Below are positions 28,060-41,579 of a stretch of 64,000 bases of DNA, piece after piece (position 1 is the stretch's first letter; every line of letters begins with the position of its first letter). The stretch spans positions 8,630,921-8,694,920 of the forward strand of contig NC_054885.1 of assembly GCF_018320785.1 (NCBI RefSeq), read 5' to 3'. This stretch comes from Cheilinus undulatus (taxonomy: Eukaryota; Chordata; Actinopteri; Labriformes; Labridae). The notes below the pieces were generated by a model. That model saw only the letters and a program-made list of their open reading frames with translations, was not told the origin of the DNA and did not search any database. The translations under genes were made by a program, and so were the position numbers.

Positions 28060-31000
28060 TGGAAGCTGGAGGGTCACTTACTTAAATGGCCAAAGGTTTT
28101 GGCCCTCCCCTTTTTGGAAGAGCTTCCTAGAAGCCCTTCCTGATATAGGAGGGGTTGGCTGGCACCTCACAGCCTTTCATTTGCTGCTAAACACAGAAGT
28201 AGTTTGGCAGCAGTTTCTTTAAAACCTGACTGACAAAAGGGATAAGTGGCACAGTTAGCATGCAATCTATCAGCTGCCTTTTAAAAAGCAGCACTGCTTC
28301 AATATACAAGCAGAGTGAATTCCACCACATGGGTTTACTTTCAGTATGCACACAGTGAAACACAGCATGTCTTGTTTGTTTGGCCCTGCATAAATGGTTT
28401 TTGGCAGTGAAACATGAGTGCTAGCTCACCAGTTTGCTGGATATCTGTCACTGCTTAAACTCGACGTCTGACTAAAAAAAATGTTTTAAAGACTGATAAG
28501 TGGTGGAAAAATGTCTTTCCCACTTGTACAGTATGGACTGATAGGTCTTGAACAATTAACCACATCGTACCTGAAGTGGGGACAAAACGGAATTTAATTA
28601 TTTATAAATGTTAGACCCATTGTAATTTGTATTCATTTTATTATTTTAAATGTATCATCTTCATTTTTTTTTTAACTCTTAGTTTTTGTTTCTTTACTGG
28701 ATTTTTAGTTTGTTGTGGGGCAAATTTTAGATAAAATCACAATATGGCCCACTGCAGTTTTCAAATTGCAGAAGGTGCAATATTTATCCAACCTGAATGT
28801 GTCAGAATACCACTTTAATACACATTCTAGATTCGTTGATATTATTTTTATAGATTCTTTAATTAAAAAATTAATACCAAATTTGCGGTACAAGTCAAAA
28901 TAGTTAATGTGTTAAGTTTGATATTTTCTCAAAAATTTTCAGCCCTAGGCTAATCTACAAAATTTGTTAATATAGAATGATTTATTGATTTAATTTTTTT
29001 CTAAATGCTATCACAATTTTGCAGTAAATCAGTTAAATAATCTAACAACCAACTAGAGCAGAAACATTTTGGAAAATCGATCTTATTCTATGGATAATCT
29101 TCTAGAGTTTTACTGGAAAAATTTGGAAGATAGAAATTTTATCAATTTTAATCCTACTGCTTTGTTTCCTCATTAATTTCATCATGGTATTTTCTTAATT
29201 TAACTTTTTCTTATTTAACCATTAAGAGATCCTAGTGACATTTTGTGCCTTTTAGTTTTGTTCCTAATGACAAAAAAATTTCGGATTTAAAACCACTGAA
29301 AAAGCCATATTTGATCCAGAATTTATCCTAAAATAAACAAATGCATTCCTTTGTTTAAGGTGGAAAAAATAATCCTTGTAACTTTTATTTACAGCCATGT
29401 TTTGGTAAGCGGACATTTTTTGTCCTCTGGGACAAAAGTGTTAGGATTATTGAAGGATCTCTTGAGGGTTAATCTTTGATTTACTTTTTCTGTCAAAGTT
29501 GTTGATTATGTCATATAAAAGAAGTATAATCAAAATTATAGTTGACAACCGGAGAACCTCTATTCTTCTGCTTTGATTATTTCTCATTCTGTTTTGTAAA
29601 TTGCTGGTATTGAACAATAATCCTGTAGTTCATAACTACATTTTGCAGCCTTTTTTTGGGTGCAGCCATCTTTCTTGGTCACCCTTAGGTTGCCTGCTGA
29701 CTGTGACAGCAGTTGAGATGGTTGGATTGAAAATCTTGGCTGTAATTTGATAGATCTAACTGAAGGTTAAAATCATCTGATTCTGGCAGCTTTAGCAGCA
29801 GTTAACAGTTTCAATCCAACCATCTCTCAGATCTATTTTATAGAATGAAGGGAGGAAAAAGTGACTGTCTTCCACATGTTTGAGCTGACGTGTTAACATT
29901 ATTCTACTCACTCACTCTTTCAGTAATTTAACATTTGCATTTACTCGGCACAAAGCAGTATGTGTTCACTAAATTGTATAGTTCTAGCACTTTTATGAAA
30001 GTGATTACAGTTTGAATGGTGTGTAGAGGTTTCCTAGAGTAATCTAGAGGTCTACTTGCTGGCAAAGCTAGGTTCAAACTACTGTCTTCTGTGCAGTCAT
30101 GAAGTGAAAGCTTTGTGCTTTGTGTGTCCCCTTTCTGCCCCCCCGCCAACTAAGTTGACTTCTCAGCTGCTCTTAAAGTCATGACTGATTCTTTATGTTC
30201 TGTAAATGGATGTTCTCCTTTAAAAGTGCTTAAATATCATTAGCCTCATAGCATAATTGCATGTCATTTTTTGGGTAAATTGTGATTTCTGCCTAACGCT
30301 ACTCCTAACGCTACTGATTCATTGTGTCTTATTGCCTATATCCTGAACCAACCAGAGTGCCTGTTACAGGCCTAAGTCTTCTATTATTAAGTCACTTATT
30401 TATTCTGTAGTCCTTGTTGTGGCTTGAAGAACCTTAAGTCATATTTGAGATAGTGAGAAAAAATATTTTGGCAGTTGTGCTATGAGGCTAACGATATTAG
30501 AGTAGGTTACCTCCACAGTAATAGTGGCTTGTCAACTTCCTCGTTTTCCTTTGTTTTGTCTGTTGAGGATTTCAGTACTTAATATTGACCTGTTGAAGAT
30601 CGAATAAAACCTTAACCTTGATAATCAATGTAATATTGTTTTAATTTGTACAGTTAAATATTCAAATGGTAAGAAATGAAGTCTCAAGGATTTGGTGTTC
30701 AAATTGACTAATTCTGACCATAAATATTCAATAAAATTGTTGTAATGCATGCAGTCTTGATTAATCTTAAACCATATAATGTATTCCATTTTAATTTTTT
30801 CACTGTAAAGGCAACATTTTTTTTCTCATTTTCATGGTATTCTCCTGACATGAAACAACAATAACTGGACTGAAAAAAATTGTCCATGTTTTTTTAAGTC
30901 TGGCACATTGTTCATCACTTATTCCTCATGTTTTTTTTTGTCTCATATTGCAGATGTTGCTGAGAACATGGCTTCCCTAGTGAATGTGTAACAGTAACAC

Positions 31001-31253
31001 TGACAATGTTGGTTAAAGTTAAGATTTTGAGGGTTTTTCTTTCTCTTTTTTTGGGGACTGACAGGAAGTGTGTTTTTGTTAGAATGATCTGTCGACTAAT
31101 TTCCTGCAGGGAAGACCTTAAAAGAAATGTTTTTTTAAACAGTCTGAAATTGGAATGTTTCAAAGAACAGACGTGATTAGCGTATGCATTTTTTCTCATT
31201 TTGTGGATTGTTTTTAATGCTTCTGCCTTCTATTATTTATGCAGAGCTTAGAG
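28060..31253. other. Gene-poor AT-rich stretch with short inverted repeats
   Basis: There is no coding feature that I can support. There are two short inverted repeats: GAGATGGTTGGATTGAAA at 29715-29732 with its exact complement at 29809-29826, and a MITE-like pair near 30231-30260 and 30472-30501. Confidence 0.5.
30231..30501. mobile_element. Candidate MITE with ~28-bp terminal inverted repeats
   Basis: The left arm TATCATTAGCCTCATAGCAT then AATTGC is matched, reverse-complemented, by the right arm ATATCGTTAGCCTCATAGCA then CAACTGCC. Length about 270 bp with no coding capacity. The target duplication is uncertain, so the class is not assigned. Confidence 0.5.
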
Positions 31254-31694
31254 CAGTGGTTGTCAAATGGTGTGCCTCAGGAATTTGTATGTCAATGCAT
31301 GATTAATATTACTTTATATGTATCCAAAACATAAATCAGACAACTTACAAAACTAACCTTTTTTCTGTAGTATCGTTGGTATTTTCTTACTGTGCCTTTG
31401 TTTAATAAGCATTTTCTTTATTTGGTGTAAAGATATTGGGTAAAACAAAAAAATTTAATGGGACTGATTTGGCTAAAATGTATACTAGAAAATTGTAAAT
31501 TCATATTTGTGTTGATTAGCTGTTCCCCAATGGAATTTGAACAAGCATGCATTTTTAGTACAACTATACATCAACTGAAAATACTAAAAGATAATTTACA
31601 GAGGCAAATGCGCATGGATTTGAAGATGATGTGCCTTGAGAATCTGGCTTGATCTCAGGTGTGTCTTGGGGATAAAATGGTTTTAGAATCACCG
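31254..31694 (-). mobile_element. Short non-autonomous hAT element
   Basis: Left end CAGTGGTTGTCAAATGGTGT; right end reverse-complemented CGGTGATTCTAAAACC. Imperfect flanks are GCTTAGAG (31246-31253) and GCTTAAGAG. Near the right end, reverse-complemented, AAGCCAGATTCTCAAGGCAC matches bases 420-440 of the hAT at 367, so the two belong to one family. Confidence 0.7.
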
Positions 31695-31699
31695 GCTTA

Positions 31700-32560
31700 A
31701 GAGTACGCTGGGAGGGATATAAACACAGGTGGGAATTTGTTGTGATTATGGTTTATCATGCTCGAGTTGGAGTTCACCAACCAAAGGTGTGCTAGATCTA
31801 TGGCGAGGACACAGCTGTACCATATCAGAAGCGGCGTGGCGTGGCGTGGGCCTTGGCAGTGCTAAAAGTGTATATGGGTGTTAGCATGTTTGCTCAGCTG
31901 ATAATGAAAAGCGTTTATTAAACCATGGTATAAATGTCACAATAATTAAGTATTTAGATAAGAAAGATGTTGGACACTGATGGAAGAAACTGAAGAAGAG
32001 CAGGATTTTAGCTGTTTGTGACAAACTGAAGGACTCTACAGGGCATTCTAAGGGGACTTAGTATCTCATAAGTATGATTTAACAGTTTTAAAAATAGTTA
32101 TTTTACTTTTCCTATGTTTTTTTTTTTTTTTTTTTTAAATCTAGCAGAAATGGGCTTCCATACAGGCGACGCTGTGTATAAACAAAAAGTAAACGTTATT
32201 CCACAGAGGGGCTGTGGACTGAGGGGATGTATTTGCAGGCAGCAGATCTAAGACTGCTTGTGCGCATGCGTGTTGTTTACGGGCATTTATCTAAATACAG
32301 ATCGCTGGCTCTTGCTACTCACGACAGAGATGGATGACAATCAGTGCATAAACAGATGATCAAAGTTAGAACTGTTATTGCCACAAAAGTGGCTGAGGCA
32401 GAAGAGACAAGAAGTAAAAATTCATAATAATAGAGCTTGCAATGGAATCAGGCTGACATTTTTAAAATCTGCTTTTTCATAGCCGACCAACTCACAAAAC
32501 AGTACAGTCTGGAAAAATCATAACTCTACAATAAGAGTACAGCTATGGGCATCATAGTCC
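31700..32560. other. No gene recognised
   Basis: There is a homopolymer T run at about 32119-32137. Otherwise it is apparently unique AT-rich sequence without a feature. Confidence 0.4.
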
Positions 32561-33175
32561 TCATTTTTTTATTAAAAGTAAAATTTTAAATTCCTGCACT
32601 AAGGACTAGAGCTGTACAGTTAAATAAAGTTACCTTAGAACTAGAATTTTAAAATGCTAGTTGAATATTTATTTTATTACTGAGTCAAAAAAAATATGCA
32701 CACATATTTTGAAAAAAAAAAGGCTTTTCCGTTATTGCCTTTAATTTTCAAAAAAGACTTCATTTAAAGTATGAGAGCTAGATAACAGCATTTTCTGAAA
32801 ATTAGAAATGTAATGACTTTTTCCTCCTTTTTAATGTCAAAAAATGTTGCAAATTGAAGTTGAAAATTCATGGACAAATTAGATAGTCAAATATTCTTTT
32901 TTTAAATTTTTGTGTCAACTAAACAGCCAAATCATTTGAGTTATGAACACTATTTAGCAGAGCCTTTTTCAGAATGCAAAAATAATTTACTTTTCTTTTA
33001 GTATTTAATTGTTAGGAAATTTGCACGTTTGAAGATGAACACCAAAATGAAAATTGATGACTAATTTTTAAATTTTATTTATGAGTCAAAAAATGAATCC
33101 ATTATTGGAAAATTAAAAGGCATTTCTGTCACTGTATCGTACTTTTCAGATTAGCCTTTTCATTTGAATTTTGAT
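32560..33175 (-). repeat. AT-rich dispersed repeat, copy 2
   Basis: Bases around 32925-32965 (CAAATCATTTGAGTTATGAA, CACTATTTAGCAGAGCC) are the reverse complement of about 14828-14865. Shared AT-rich words occur on both sides. See copy 1 at 14656-15830. Confidence 0.45.
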
Positions 33176-33184
33176 CACGATATG

Positions 33185-33690
33185 CTTCCTTCATCCAGGG
33201 CTAGCTGCTGAGAGGCATCCCCACATCATGATGCTGCCATTGTGCTTCACAGCGGGGATGGCGTGTTTGTAGTGATGTGTAGTGTTAGATGCAGTCTGGC
33301 AGACACCATTCTTGTCTGATGGTCTCATCAGACCAAAGAACTTTCTTCCTCTTAAGCATGGAGTGTCCCACATGCCTTTTAGTGAGCTCTAGTCCAGATT
33401 TAGTCTGAGTTTTCTTCAACAGTGGCTTTCTCTGTGCTTCTCTCCCATAAAGCTTTGACTGGTGAAGAATCTGGGCAACAGTTTTTATATGCTGAGTCTC
33501 TCACATCTCATATTTTTTGTCTCCATCCCCTGATGTATACTTCTGAATAACCTTTTCTTTGAGTAGCATGGAGTGTTCTTTTGTCTTTGTGGTGTAATGG
33601 TAGACAGGAATACTGACCAACCAGTGACTGGACCTTCCAGACACAGGTGTCTTTACGCTGCAGCCACTGCACTCAGGCAGAGTAAAGAGG
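33185..33690 (-). mobile_element. Tc1/mariner relic, minus orientation
   Basis: The minus strand at 33191-33373 reads PAVKHNGSIMMWGCLSAASPG, a degraded version of the conserved Tc1 transposase GG-SIM-WGCFS block. KFFGLMRPSDKNGV upstream marks the SDE-like region. The remaining sequence towards 33680 corresponds to the N-terminal half. It is broken by many indels. Confidence 0.82.
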
Positions 33691-34386
33691 AACTATGAGA
33701 GAAAACATAGCAGAGAGTCTAGAGTCTAACTTTTCATGGTATCATCAGTGCAATATGTCAGCTCTGTCACAGCTTCATTATGGTTTCACAATTGCACAAA
33801 AGGAGGAGTTAGAGATGCATCGTCCATCTTTATTTCAAGACAGTTAGTGTAATCTAAATGAGAATCTTTGAACTCAAGGAACCTGAAGCCCATAAACCAG
33901 CCACTGTATGTTTTGTCCCTCTTTGGCTGCCATCCAGCAGCTGGTGCAGTAACTGTGGTGATACATCAGCACCACGCACACACAAACACGCTACTGACTG
34001 CACACAACATAATGAGTCTAGACGAAACAGTTCACTTCACAGCAACAATAAATCTGACTCTGCTTCCTTCTCTTTCACTCCTTTCCCTCTTGTTTCCTTC
34101 TTTTCCTCGTCTTTTTTCTGTAGCATCACCACAGTGAGTGCATGTTATACAACAGCCGGTCCTGACCGTGTCATCTGATTGGATAAGAGACTTTATGAGT
34201 GCTGATATAGAGCTCAGTGGCATTGTTCCAATAGTGAAATTCCCATTCATTTCCTCCATAGCAGATTTAATTATTAGCCATGATGTCAGAAATATACAGG
34301 TCAGTCTGACCACAGGCTACCTGAGCATGAAATGATGGTTTCTACCGCTGCAGAATGAATAAACAGCCAACTAAAACTATGATGTA
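33691..34386. other. No gene recognised
   Basis: There are overlapping short frames on both strands at 33858-34335, without recognisable domains. Confidence 0.4.
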
Positions 34387-34806
34387 CGGTGTTGTGAAAG
34401 AGTATTTGCCCCAATCCTGATGTCTTTTTTCACGTTTTAGTTACACTTCAATGTTTCAGATCCAACAAATTTAAATGTTACACAAAGAAAACCAGAGTAA
34501 ATAAAAAAAATTCTGTTTTTAAATTTGATTTATTAAGTGTGAAAAGGTAATTGCCCCCTAAACCTAAAAATTGGTTGTTCCAACCTTGGAGGCAACAACT
34601 GTAAGCACTTGCAGTAATGAATCTTTGACATCGCTGTGGAGGAATTTTGGCCCACTCATTTTTGCAGAATTGTTTTTATTTGGCCAGATTGAAGGGTTTT
34701 TCCAGCATGAACGGCCTGTTTAAATCTGGACCTTGACTAGGCCACTCCAAAACCTTCAGTTTGTTTTTTAAAGCCATTGACAGGTGGACTTGCTGTGGTG
34801 TTTTGG
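34387..34806 (-). mobile_element. Fragment of a Tc1-like DNA transposon
   Basis: It starts TACGGTGTTGTGAAAGAGTA, then TTGCCCC. It includes AAGGTAATTGCCCCCTAAAC and TGTGGAGGAATTTTGGCCCA, which reverse-translate to transposase sequence seen in fish elements of this type. Only the terminus and part of the coding region remain. Confidence 0.7.
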
Positions 34807-35540
34807 AGTGTGACTAATATTAAAGAAACTCTGGGTTAAAGGAGTTCACAGATATCAACACTAGTGCAGACGATGGTGAGTGTGCTGGCTGCTGGTTGGT
34901 GGACGCTCTGGCAGAGACTGAGACACTGCAAAGAACAGGATGAAAAGGAGTTAGACGAGGCAAACAAGTCTCTTTAAAATCACAAGAGTCAAAGGTTGAA
35001 GAGGAGCCAGGTCACCACACTAGAAGCTGGACACAGGTGTCTGAAAGTTCCTCTCCAGGTGAGGAGATCTTGATTACCAAGGATTAGCTTCAGCTGGGAC
35101 AGCTAACGAGCTGCAGCTGTGACTGTCCTTGATTAATGACAGCTGATTTTAAACTGAAGTGGGTGTGGCTAAAGTTTTACTCCAGAAGAATTTCATCTGT
35201 GTTTTCACTCCAACTCTGGAGAAGGCTGGTAATAAATACGCTCCAAATAGAGTGTATTTGACTATTTTTAGGTAAAACATTTGTAAATCTGGAAAAATTA
35301 TGCCCTGGATTTTTCTGTGTATAGCACGGAAAAATTGTCAAGAGGAGAGATATAGAATAACAGATGAAAATAAGATTGCTTTACAATTATCTAAGATGAT
35401 TCGATATAATAAAGTACTCTCATATTTACTTGGTATTGGAGAGTATTCGAATTCAAGTTGTTGGACTCTTACTTGGTCTAAAAAAATGTGGTCTTAGTGC
35501 ATCCTAAGGTACATTAAAATGAAAGATAACAATAGTTATG
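34807..35540. other. No gene recognised
   Basis: Unique-looking sequence without a supported feature. Confidence 0.4.
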
Positions 35541-36480
35541 CAATTTTTACATTTTTGAAATAAAAAATATATGGCATTGTGCTTTTCAAAATAAAATGAA
35601 ATGAAATAAAACAAAATGAAATAATAAAACTAAACAAAATAAGGAAATAAGAATATATATTATAGTAATAATATATGATATATGAAGACTATAAAATAAA
35701 ACAGAAGTAAAATAGAATTATATAAAATAAAATATAACAAAAAAGTAAAATAAAACAAAATAAAAATGTAACTTTGTAAACAAAAAACAAAATTAATATT
35801 AAAATGTTAAAAAAATAAAAAAATACATAATATAAGACTTAACCTTTTAGGATGATAAAATAAAATAAGAAAAAATTAATATATTAAAAATAAAATAAAC
35901 AACGAAAAAAGAATAATATAAAATAAAATATAACAAAATAAATTGTGAAATAAAAATAAAATAATGAAATGTAATTTTATAAACATAAAACAAAATTAAA
36001 ATTAAAATGATAAAAAATTATAAAATAAGACTAAACATTTTGAAATAATAAAATAAAATGAAAAAAATAATAACATAAAATAAAACAACGAAACTAGAAT
36101 AATATTAAATAAATTATAACAAAATATTGTAAAATAATACAAAATTAAAACATGAAAATAATTTATAAAAATAAACAAAATTAAAATTAAAATGATCAAA
36201 AATTAAAATAATAAAAAAGACAAAACAATATGAAATAATAAAATAAAACAAAATGAGATTATAATAATATTAACTAACTTAAAATAAATCAAAATTCAAA
36301 AAAGATAATATAGAATAAAAAAATTTATATCAGTAACAAAAACACAAGTAAATAATGGAAACATAAGAAGTAAGAAATTAACATTTATTCAGGCCTAACT
36401 GTGGATAATTTCATTAATTAATCAAAAAATATATAAAATGAAACAAGATGAAAAAGTAAAGGAATTAATTATCTAAGTAA
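35540..36480. repeat. A/T-rich low-complexity block (AAAATAAAAT family)
   Basis: Nearly 950 bp of degenerate AAAATAAAAT/AAACAAAAT words with internal larger repeats: AACAAAATTAAAATTAAAAT recurs near 35990 and 36174. No coding feature. Confidence 0.85.
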
Positions 36481-36599
36481 TCAAAGAACACACAGAATGT
36501 ACAAACAACAACCAAGTATATAAGTAAAGCTTTGCTTAACTAAATATTTGACATATAGAAATAAAAATAATGTGACAAATGTGGCAACTCAGAATCAGT

Positions 36600-37377
36600 T
36601 TTCTCTTATATTTTCCATCTTTTCTCTCATCCTTCTTCCACATTTTCTTCTCATCCCTCCTTCTTCCCTCTCTCTATCCATCCACACTTCCTCTCTCTCT
36701 CTCTGATCAATAATATTGATTTATCTGCTTTCTTTGATGTCTTCCTCTCTCCATCCTCTCTCTTCGGTATAACACAGCGTCTCATCTCTCTATCGTTGTC
36801 TCTTGCTCCCCCTGCAGCCCAACCGTCACACTGCAGCCAATCAGTTTCACCTTGGGCCGAGGTTGAAGGGCAGGGTGGAGAGATGTGTGTGTGTGTGTGT
36901 GGGTGTGTGTGTGTGGGGGTGTGTGTGTAGGTGTGTGTGTGTGTGTGTGTTTGGGTGTGCAGCAGAGTGTAGGATCTGTGCTGATATCAAAGGAGCCTTT
37001 TTTTCTGTCTTGTTTTTTTCTCATGTACCCTCTCTCTCCTCCTCTCCCCCTCTCCCCCTGTCTTGTAGGTTATCACAGATGGCAGCGATGGCTCTGTTTG
37101 TCTCGGCAGCCACATTATGAGATTAAATGATGCCTCGGTGATAAAACTGTTGTACTTGCACACACAGAAACACTCACATGCTCAAATTCTGCTCTAAGTG
37201 CAATTAAGAAGAGTGTGTGCTTGACTCTGACTCTTCAGCTTTGCAAAAATTCATGTGGAACTTACCAGAATCCAGAAATAGATACTCTTTACTCTGTATT
37301 ATGGGTGCTTCAGCTTCTAGTTCTGTGGATCTATGTTTAAGTGGTTTATATCAACTTCTGTAAAACTTCAAATGCAG
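36600..37377. repeat. CT-rich segment and (GT)n microsatellite
   Basis: A pyrimidine-rich tract lies at 36600-36800. An imperfect (TG)n run at about 36882-36956 with GGGTGTG interruptions follows. I see no gene here. Confidence 0.75.
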
Positions 37378-37700
37378 GAACATTGACTCCAAAAAAGTTG
37401 GGACGTTGTGGTAAATGTGTATTTAAATTGATACATTTATGGTTTTTCTTGAAACAGGGGACAGGAGCATTATTACCATCTTGTTACATCATATTTTCTT
37501 CTAACATTGCTCTGTAAATATCTGGGACACAAATGACTGAAGTTTTGAAAGCGGAGTTCTTTCCCATTCTTGCTTAATCCACAGTTGGGTTTTGTTGTTG
37601 GACTCTAAGCTTCATAATGCATCTTATATTTTTAACAGGAGATAGATCTGGAGTCTAGGACAGCGCAACATCATCACTATGGAATCAACTCCCATACTGT
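37378..37700 (-). mobile_element. Tc1/mariner relic
   Basis: It starts with CTCCAAAAAAGTTGGGACGT, the same terminus class as 3076. It continues to TTCTTTCCCATTCTTGCTTA and GGAGATAGATCTGGAGTCTA, which on the minus strand are N-terminal/central transposase sequence. It is heavily decayed. Confidence 0.7.
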
Positions 37701-38227
37701 TACTATGAACACTTTTCATACGTGATAAAAATTGTCACTGCATGCAGTGATGGTTCACTGACACGACAGTATGGCATTCTTATACCTGAGCAGGCATATG
37801 AGAGTCAGTCTTTCAGTCCTCGGTCCTTTCAGTGTCTCAGGAGGCCTGGATGTTGATGATGGCTGATGGCCAGAGCCACCAACTGGATTCCTTTGTCACG
37901 ACTTCTCTTCAGAGCGTTTTTGGGTATCTTTGGCAAGACCACTGTCTTGTTACTGATGTTCTCAGGAGATGGAAAAGGTCAGCTGCTTGATGTGGGAATG
38001 GCAGCTGTGCTTTTACAGACACCTGGCGCACTACTCTGGGCCTGATCCAGCTCACTGCATACTGGGTGCCCAGGACTCACTGGGAAAGTCCAAACATTGG
38101 GGGTGACCATGATATCTGGACAGATCCGGCATGAGCCTGGCACAGGCTTACAGGATACCAGAGCAGCACAGGATCAAGGCGAAGTGTGAACTGACATATG
38201 CTCCTATACCTGACAGATTCAAGGTGA

Positions 38228-38995
38228 GAAATTCGAAGAAAAGATATTTAAATTCAAAAATTCAAATTCAAAGAAAAGAAATTCAAAGAAAAAAAGAAAT
38301 TCGAAGAAAAAAAGAAATTCGAAGAAAAGAAATTCAAATTCAAGTAGAGAAATTCAAAAATTCAAAGAAAAGAAATTCAAAGAAAAAGTTTAAATTCAAG
38401 TTGACAAATTCAAATGAAAAAAAAATTCAGAGAAAAGAAATTCAAATTCAAGTCATGAAATTCAAAGAAAAGATATTCAAAAATAGAAAAGAAATTCAAA
38501 GAAAAAAGAAATTAAAAATTGAGGCGAGAAATTCAAAGAAAAGCAAAGAAAGTAAAAAAAAAAAATTAATTCAAGTCAAGGAATTAAAATACAAAAAAAA
38601 ATTAAAGAAAAGATATTAAAATTCAAATCTAGAAATTTAAATTCAAAGAAAAGTAATTCAAATTCAAATTAAAAGGATTTCAAAGAAAAAATCGAAATTC
38701 AAAGAAAAAAATTCAAGTTAAGAAATTCAAATTTAAAGAAAAGAAATACCAAGAAAAATTCAAGTTCAAGTTGATAAATTTAAATAATAACAAAAGAAAG
38801 TCAAAGAAAAGAAAAGAAATTCAAAGTTAAGTCAAAAAAATCCAAATTCAAAGAAAAGAAAATAAATAATTAAAAAAAATCAAACATAAGAAAAGAAATT
38901 CAAATTCAGGTCAAGAAATTTAAATTCAAAGAAAAGAAATTCAATGGAAAGAAATTAAAGAAAAGAAAAGGAATTAAATAAAAAAAAATGTAAGT
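38228..38995. repeat. A-rich minisatellite (AAATTCAAAGAAAAG units)
   Basis: Degenerate repeats of AAATTCAAAGAAAAGAAATT alternate with CAAATTCAAGTCAAG. The long plus-strand frame through it (38131-38619) encodes only Lys/Ile/Arg/Gln repeats and is an artefact of composition. Confidence 0.88.
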
Positions 38996-41579
38996 TCACA
39001 TATTTCTGCCCATAACCATGATGCTTTGCACCAGGTGAAAGACAGGGCCCAGCTCCAGTCTCAAATTTAAGACCCATCTTCCCTCTTGTTGCAGCCGTCA
39101 CTGCTCTTCTCATTCTGATCAGCTGATCTGCTGATGAATGAGCTAATTAACCTCCATCAATGAGAATCTCTGCCTGTCACTCTGCAGAAAAGGCATCAGC
39201 ATTAAATCAGAGGGTTGAACTGGCAGAATAAATTCAGAGATCTGTGAAACACATGAATCTGTCAGCAGGTTTTTATTCTCTCACTGATTCCTCTTTATTC
39301 ATTTATGTAAATCTCTTCTTCCTCTTGTCAAAGTCCACAGAATCTCTTCATCTGTCTTTCCTCTTCATCGCTTCCTTCAGCACAGGCATAAAAGTCACAT
39401 AAATTCTGTCATCCAGCTGATGCTTTTATTTCTGATCTGTCTGCTGAGTTTAAACATGATGACTGCAGATACTGAGATTGTTTTAACCATGAGCATGCGT
39501 GCTGTGGCGTCCAGACCTCAGATAAAGACATTTGCAGAGATTAAGGGTTTCACATCAAGGACCCAGGGCAATGGGGTTGTGTTGACCAGTTGGTGATGCA
39601 GCCGGGGAATCCTCAGTGGAGCTCGATTTTGAATGAAGCGGCACAGGCTGAAAAAGGAGGGTCATTGTGAGGATGCTACCCATGCAATGAGCTGACAGCA
39701 GGTGAAGTGGTAGAGTTGAGGTGATCTTTAACCACTGGGCAGAAAGCTAAAGCCAAAGATGTGCTGGAAAAGAAACTCAGGCCAGGACTTTAGGATGAAG
39801 AGAGACACATATCAGGATGCATGGAAAATAGTATCTCATGAGATAAACCCCTTCACAGGTAAACATTGCTAAAATTAATTGATGTTACAAACTTGTTTAA
39901 ATTCTAAAGAGGGGTGGCACTCAGACCTACGGTGGCCCTAATGGGTCACAGCTCTCAGCGTCCCCATGCAATTTCAGCTGAAATTGCAATTTTGATCAAG
40001 TTAGCTGCAAAATGCTCCTCCAGCTGTTTTTCATTGCTATCACTTACTTTTGCAGCCTTCTGTTGCCCTGTCCCTACTTTTTTGAGGTGTTTTGCTCCCA
40101 TTAAATCAAAATGAGCTAATATTTTGAATCAGTGCATTCTTCTTTAATTTACATTTTAGATTCAGTCACTTTTTCCACAAAACATCAGATTTTATTATTG
40201 AACTCTTCAGCTGTTTTTGTGAGCAGAAATCTGAAATTGCAGCATTCCTGAAGTGTTTGATAAATATAGTTTATTACATAAACAGGTATTTCTTACTGAA
40301 TTGAAGTGGATTGGAAATATAAAGGCTCCAGTTAAGTAAGAGCCCCTTAAATTTGCACTTTGGTGTCGTCCTGCTGCTCTGGTTTCATCCGAAACATCTG
40401 GAGACAGCTGGCAGAGAGTCAGGAAGAGGTCTGTAAAAATCTGAAAATATTATTCTTCTCATGTCAGAGGAAAGGTCTGCAGCTGACCTCTTGTTAATAA
40501 TTCATAAACACAATTTCCTCCTTTTCGCTGCTGTTTAATAAACAGCTTCCTGCCCATCCAGCTGTGACAGATGTGTTCCATTCACCTGTTATGTAACTTT
40601 ACGTGTCTTTAAACGCCTCATCACATTAATGCTTTTCTGTAGGTGACAGACAGAGAGACGGAGAGAGAGACGAGCACAGACATGATCCGTGGGCCTGCAG
40701 GCTGCAGAGGAGGAGGAGGGAGTTCACCTGAAGCACAAACTGTCAGACGACTTCTTCTTCATGAGTCAGCGCCGCCTGCAGCAGCCAGGACACGTCACTG
40801 ACATGCTAACGTCCTATAGAATCTATAGGAGGACTTCCTCAAAGTGTGCGGTGTGCAGGATAGCACACAGAACAAACATGAACGAACACAGTCACTGGTG
40901 GAGAGCCGAGAGGACACTTTAATTCACATAAAACAGAAAAAAAATACAAAATATATGCAAAATAAACATGCATGACCATAAAAAAGTAACATATTAGCCA
41001 CTAAAATGTTATAAAAGACCAACAGTTTGAGCAAAACTAGAAATATTTACACACTAAATCAAAAAACCTAGAAAGAAAAACTTTTAAAAACTATTTATCT
41101 CTGTTTCTTTCTGACGTCCTGCACACCTGTTCCCACATCTCATAAGTCACCTTGCTGACTCCGCCCCCTCCTCAGCTGCCTTTTTCATCACCTGCCACTC
41201 CCAGCATGCACAGCTCAACCCCCTTCTGTTCCTTGAAAGCTTGTAAAGTTTAGTTTGCGTCTCTTCTTGATTTATTACCTCTGTTTTTTCACATGGCCTG
41301 TACCAGGAACATGATCCTGCATATTTAACCCTCTGAGTGCCCGGCTTTGGACTCTGGAGTCCCACCTGCTCCTTATTTCAGTGTCCTCATGTCTGAAAAT
41401 CCAGCCAAGACTTCAAAAAGGAATGCTTAAATCATGAACCATTGTCAAGTTAGGCTACTTAGCTTTACAATTTTGTGATAACCATAATTTGTTTTTAACA
41501 TGAAAAACATCTGTTCTTATGAGAGCAAGAAAAATGAACTATATTCATTTATGCTGTAGTTCAATATGGCATTTTTCAA
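38996..41579. other. Intergenic, no feature recognised
   Basis: Sequence of ordinary complexity, including a purine-rich stretch at 40640-40730. No frame shows a domain or splice structure that I can defend. Confidence 0.4.

Noticed and set aside
38131..38619. 162-codon plus-strand open frame
   Set aside because: It runs through an A-rich minisatellite and encodes only Lys/Arg/Ile/Gln repeats; composition alone keeps it open.
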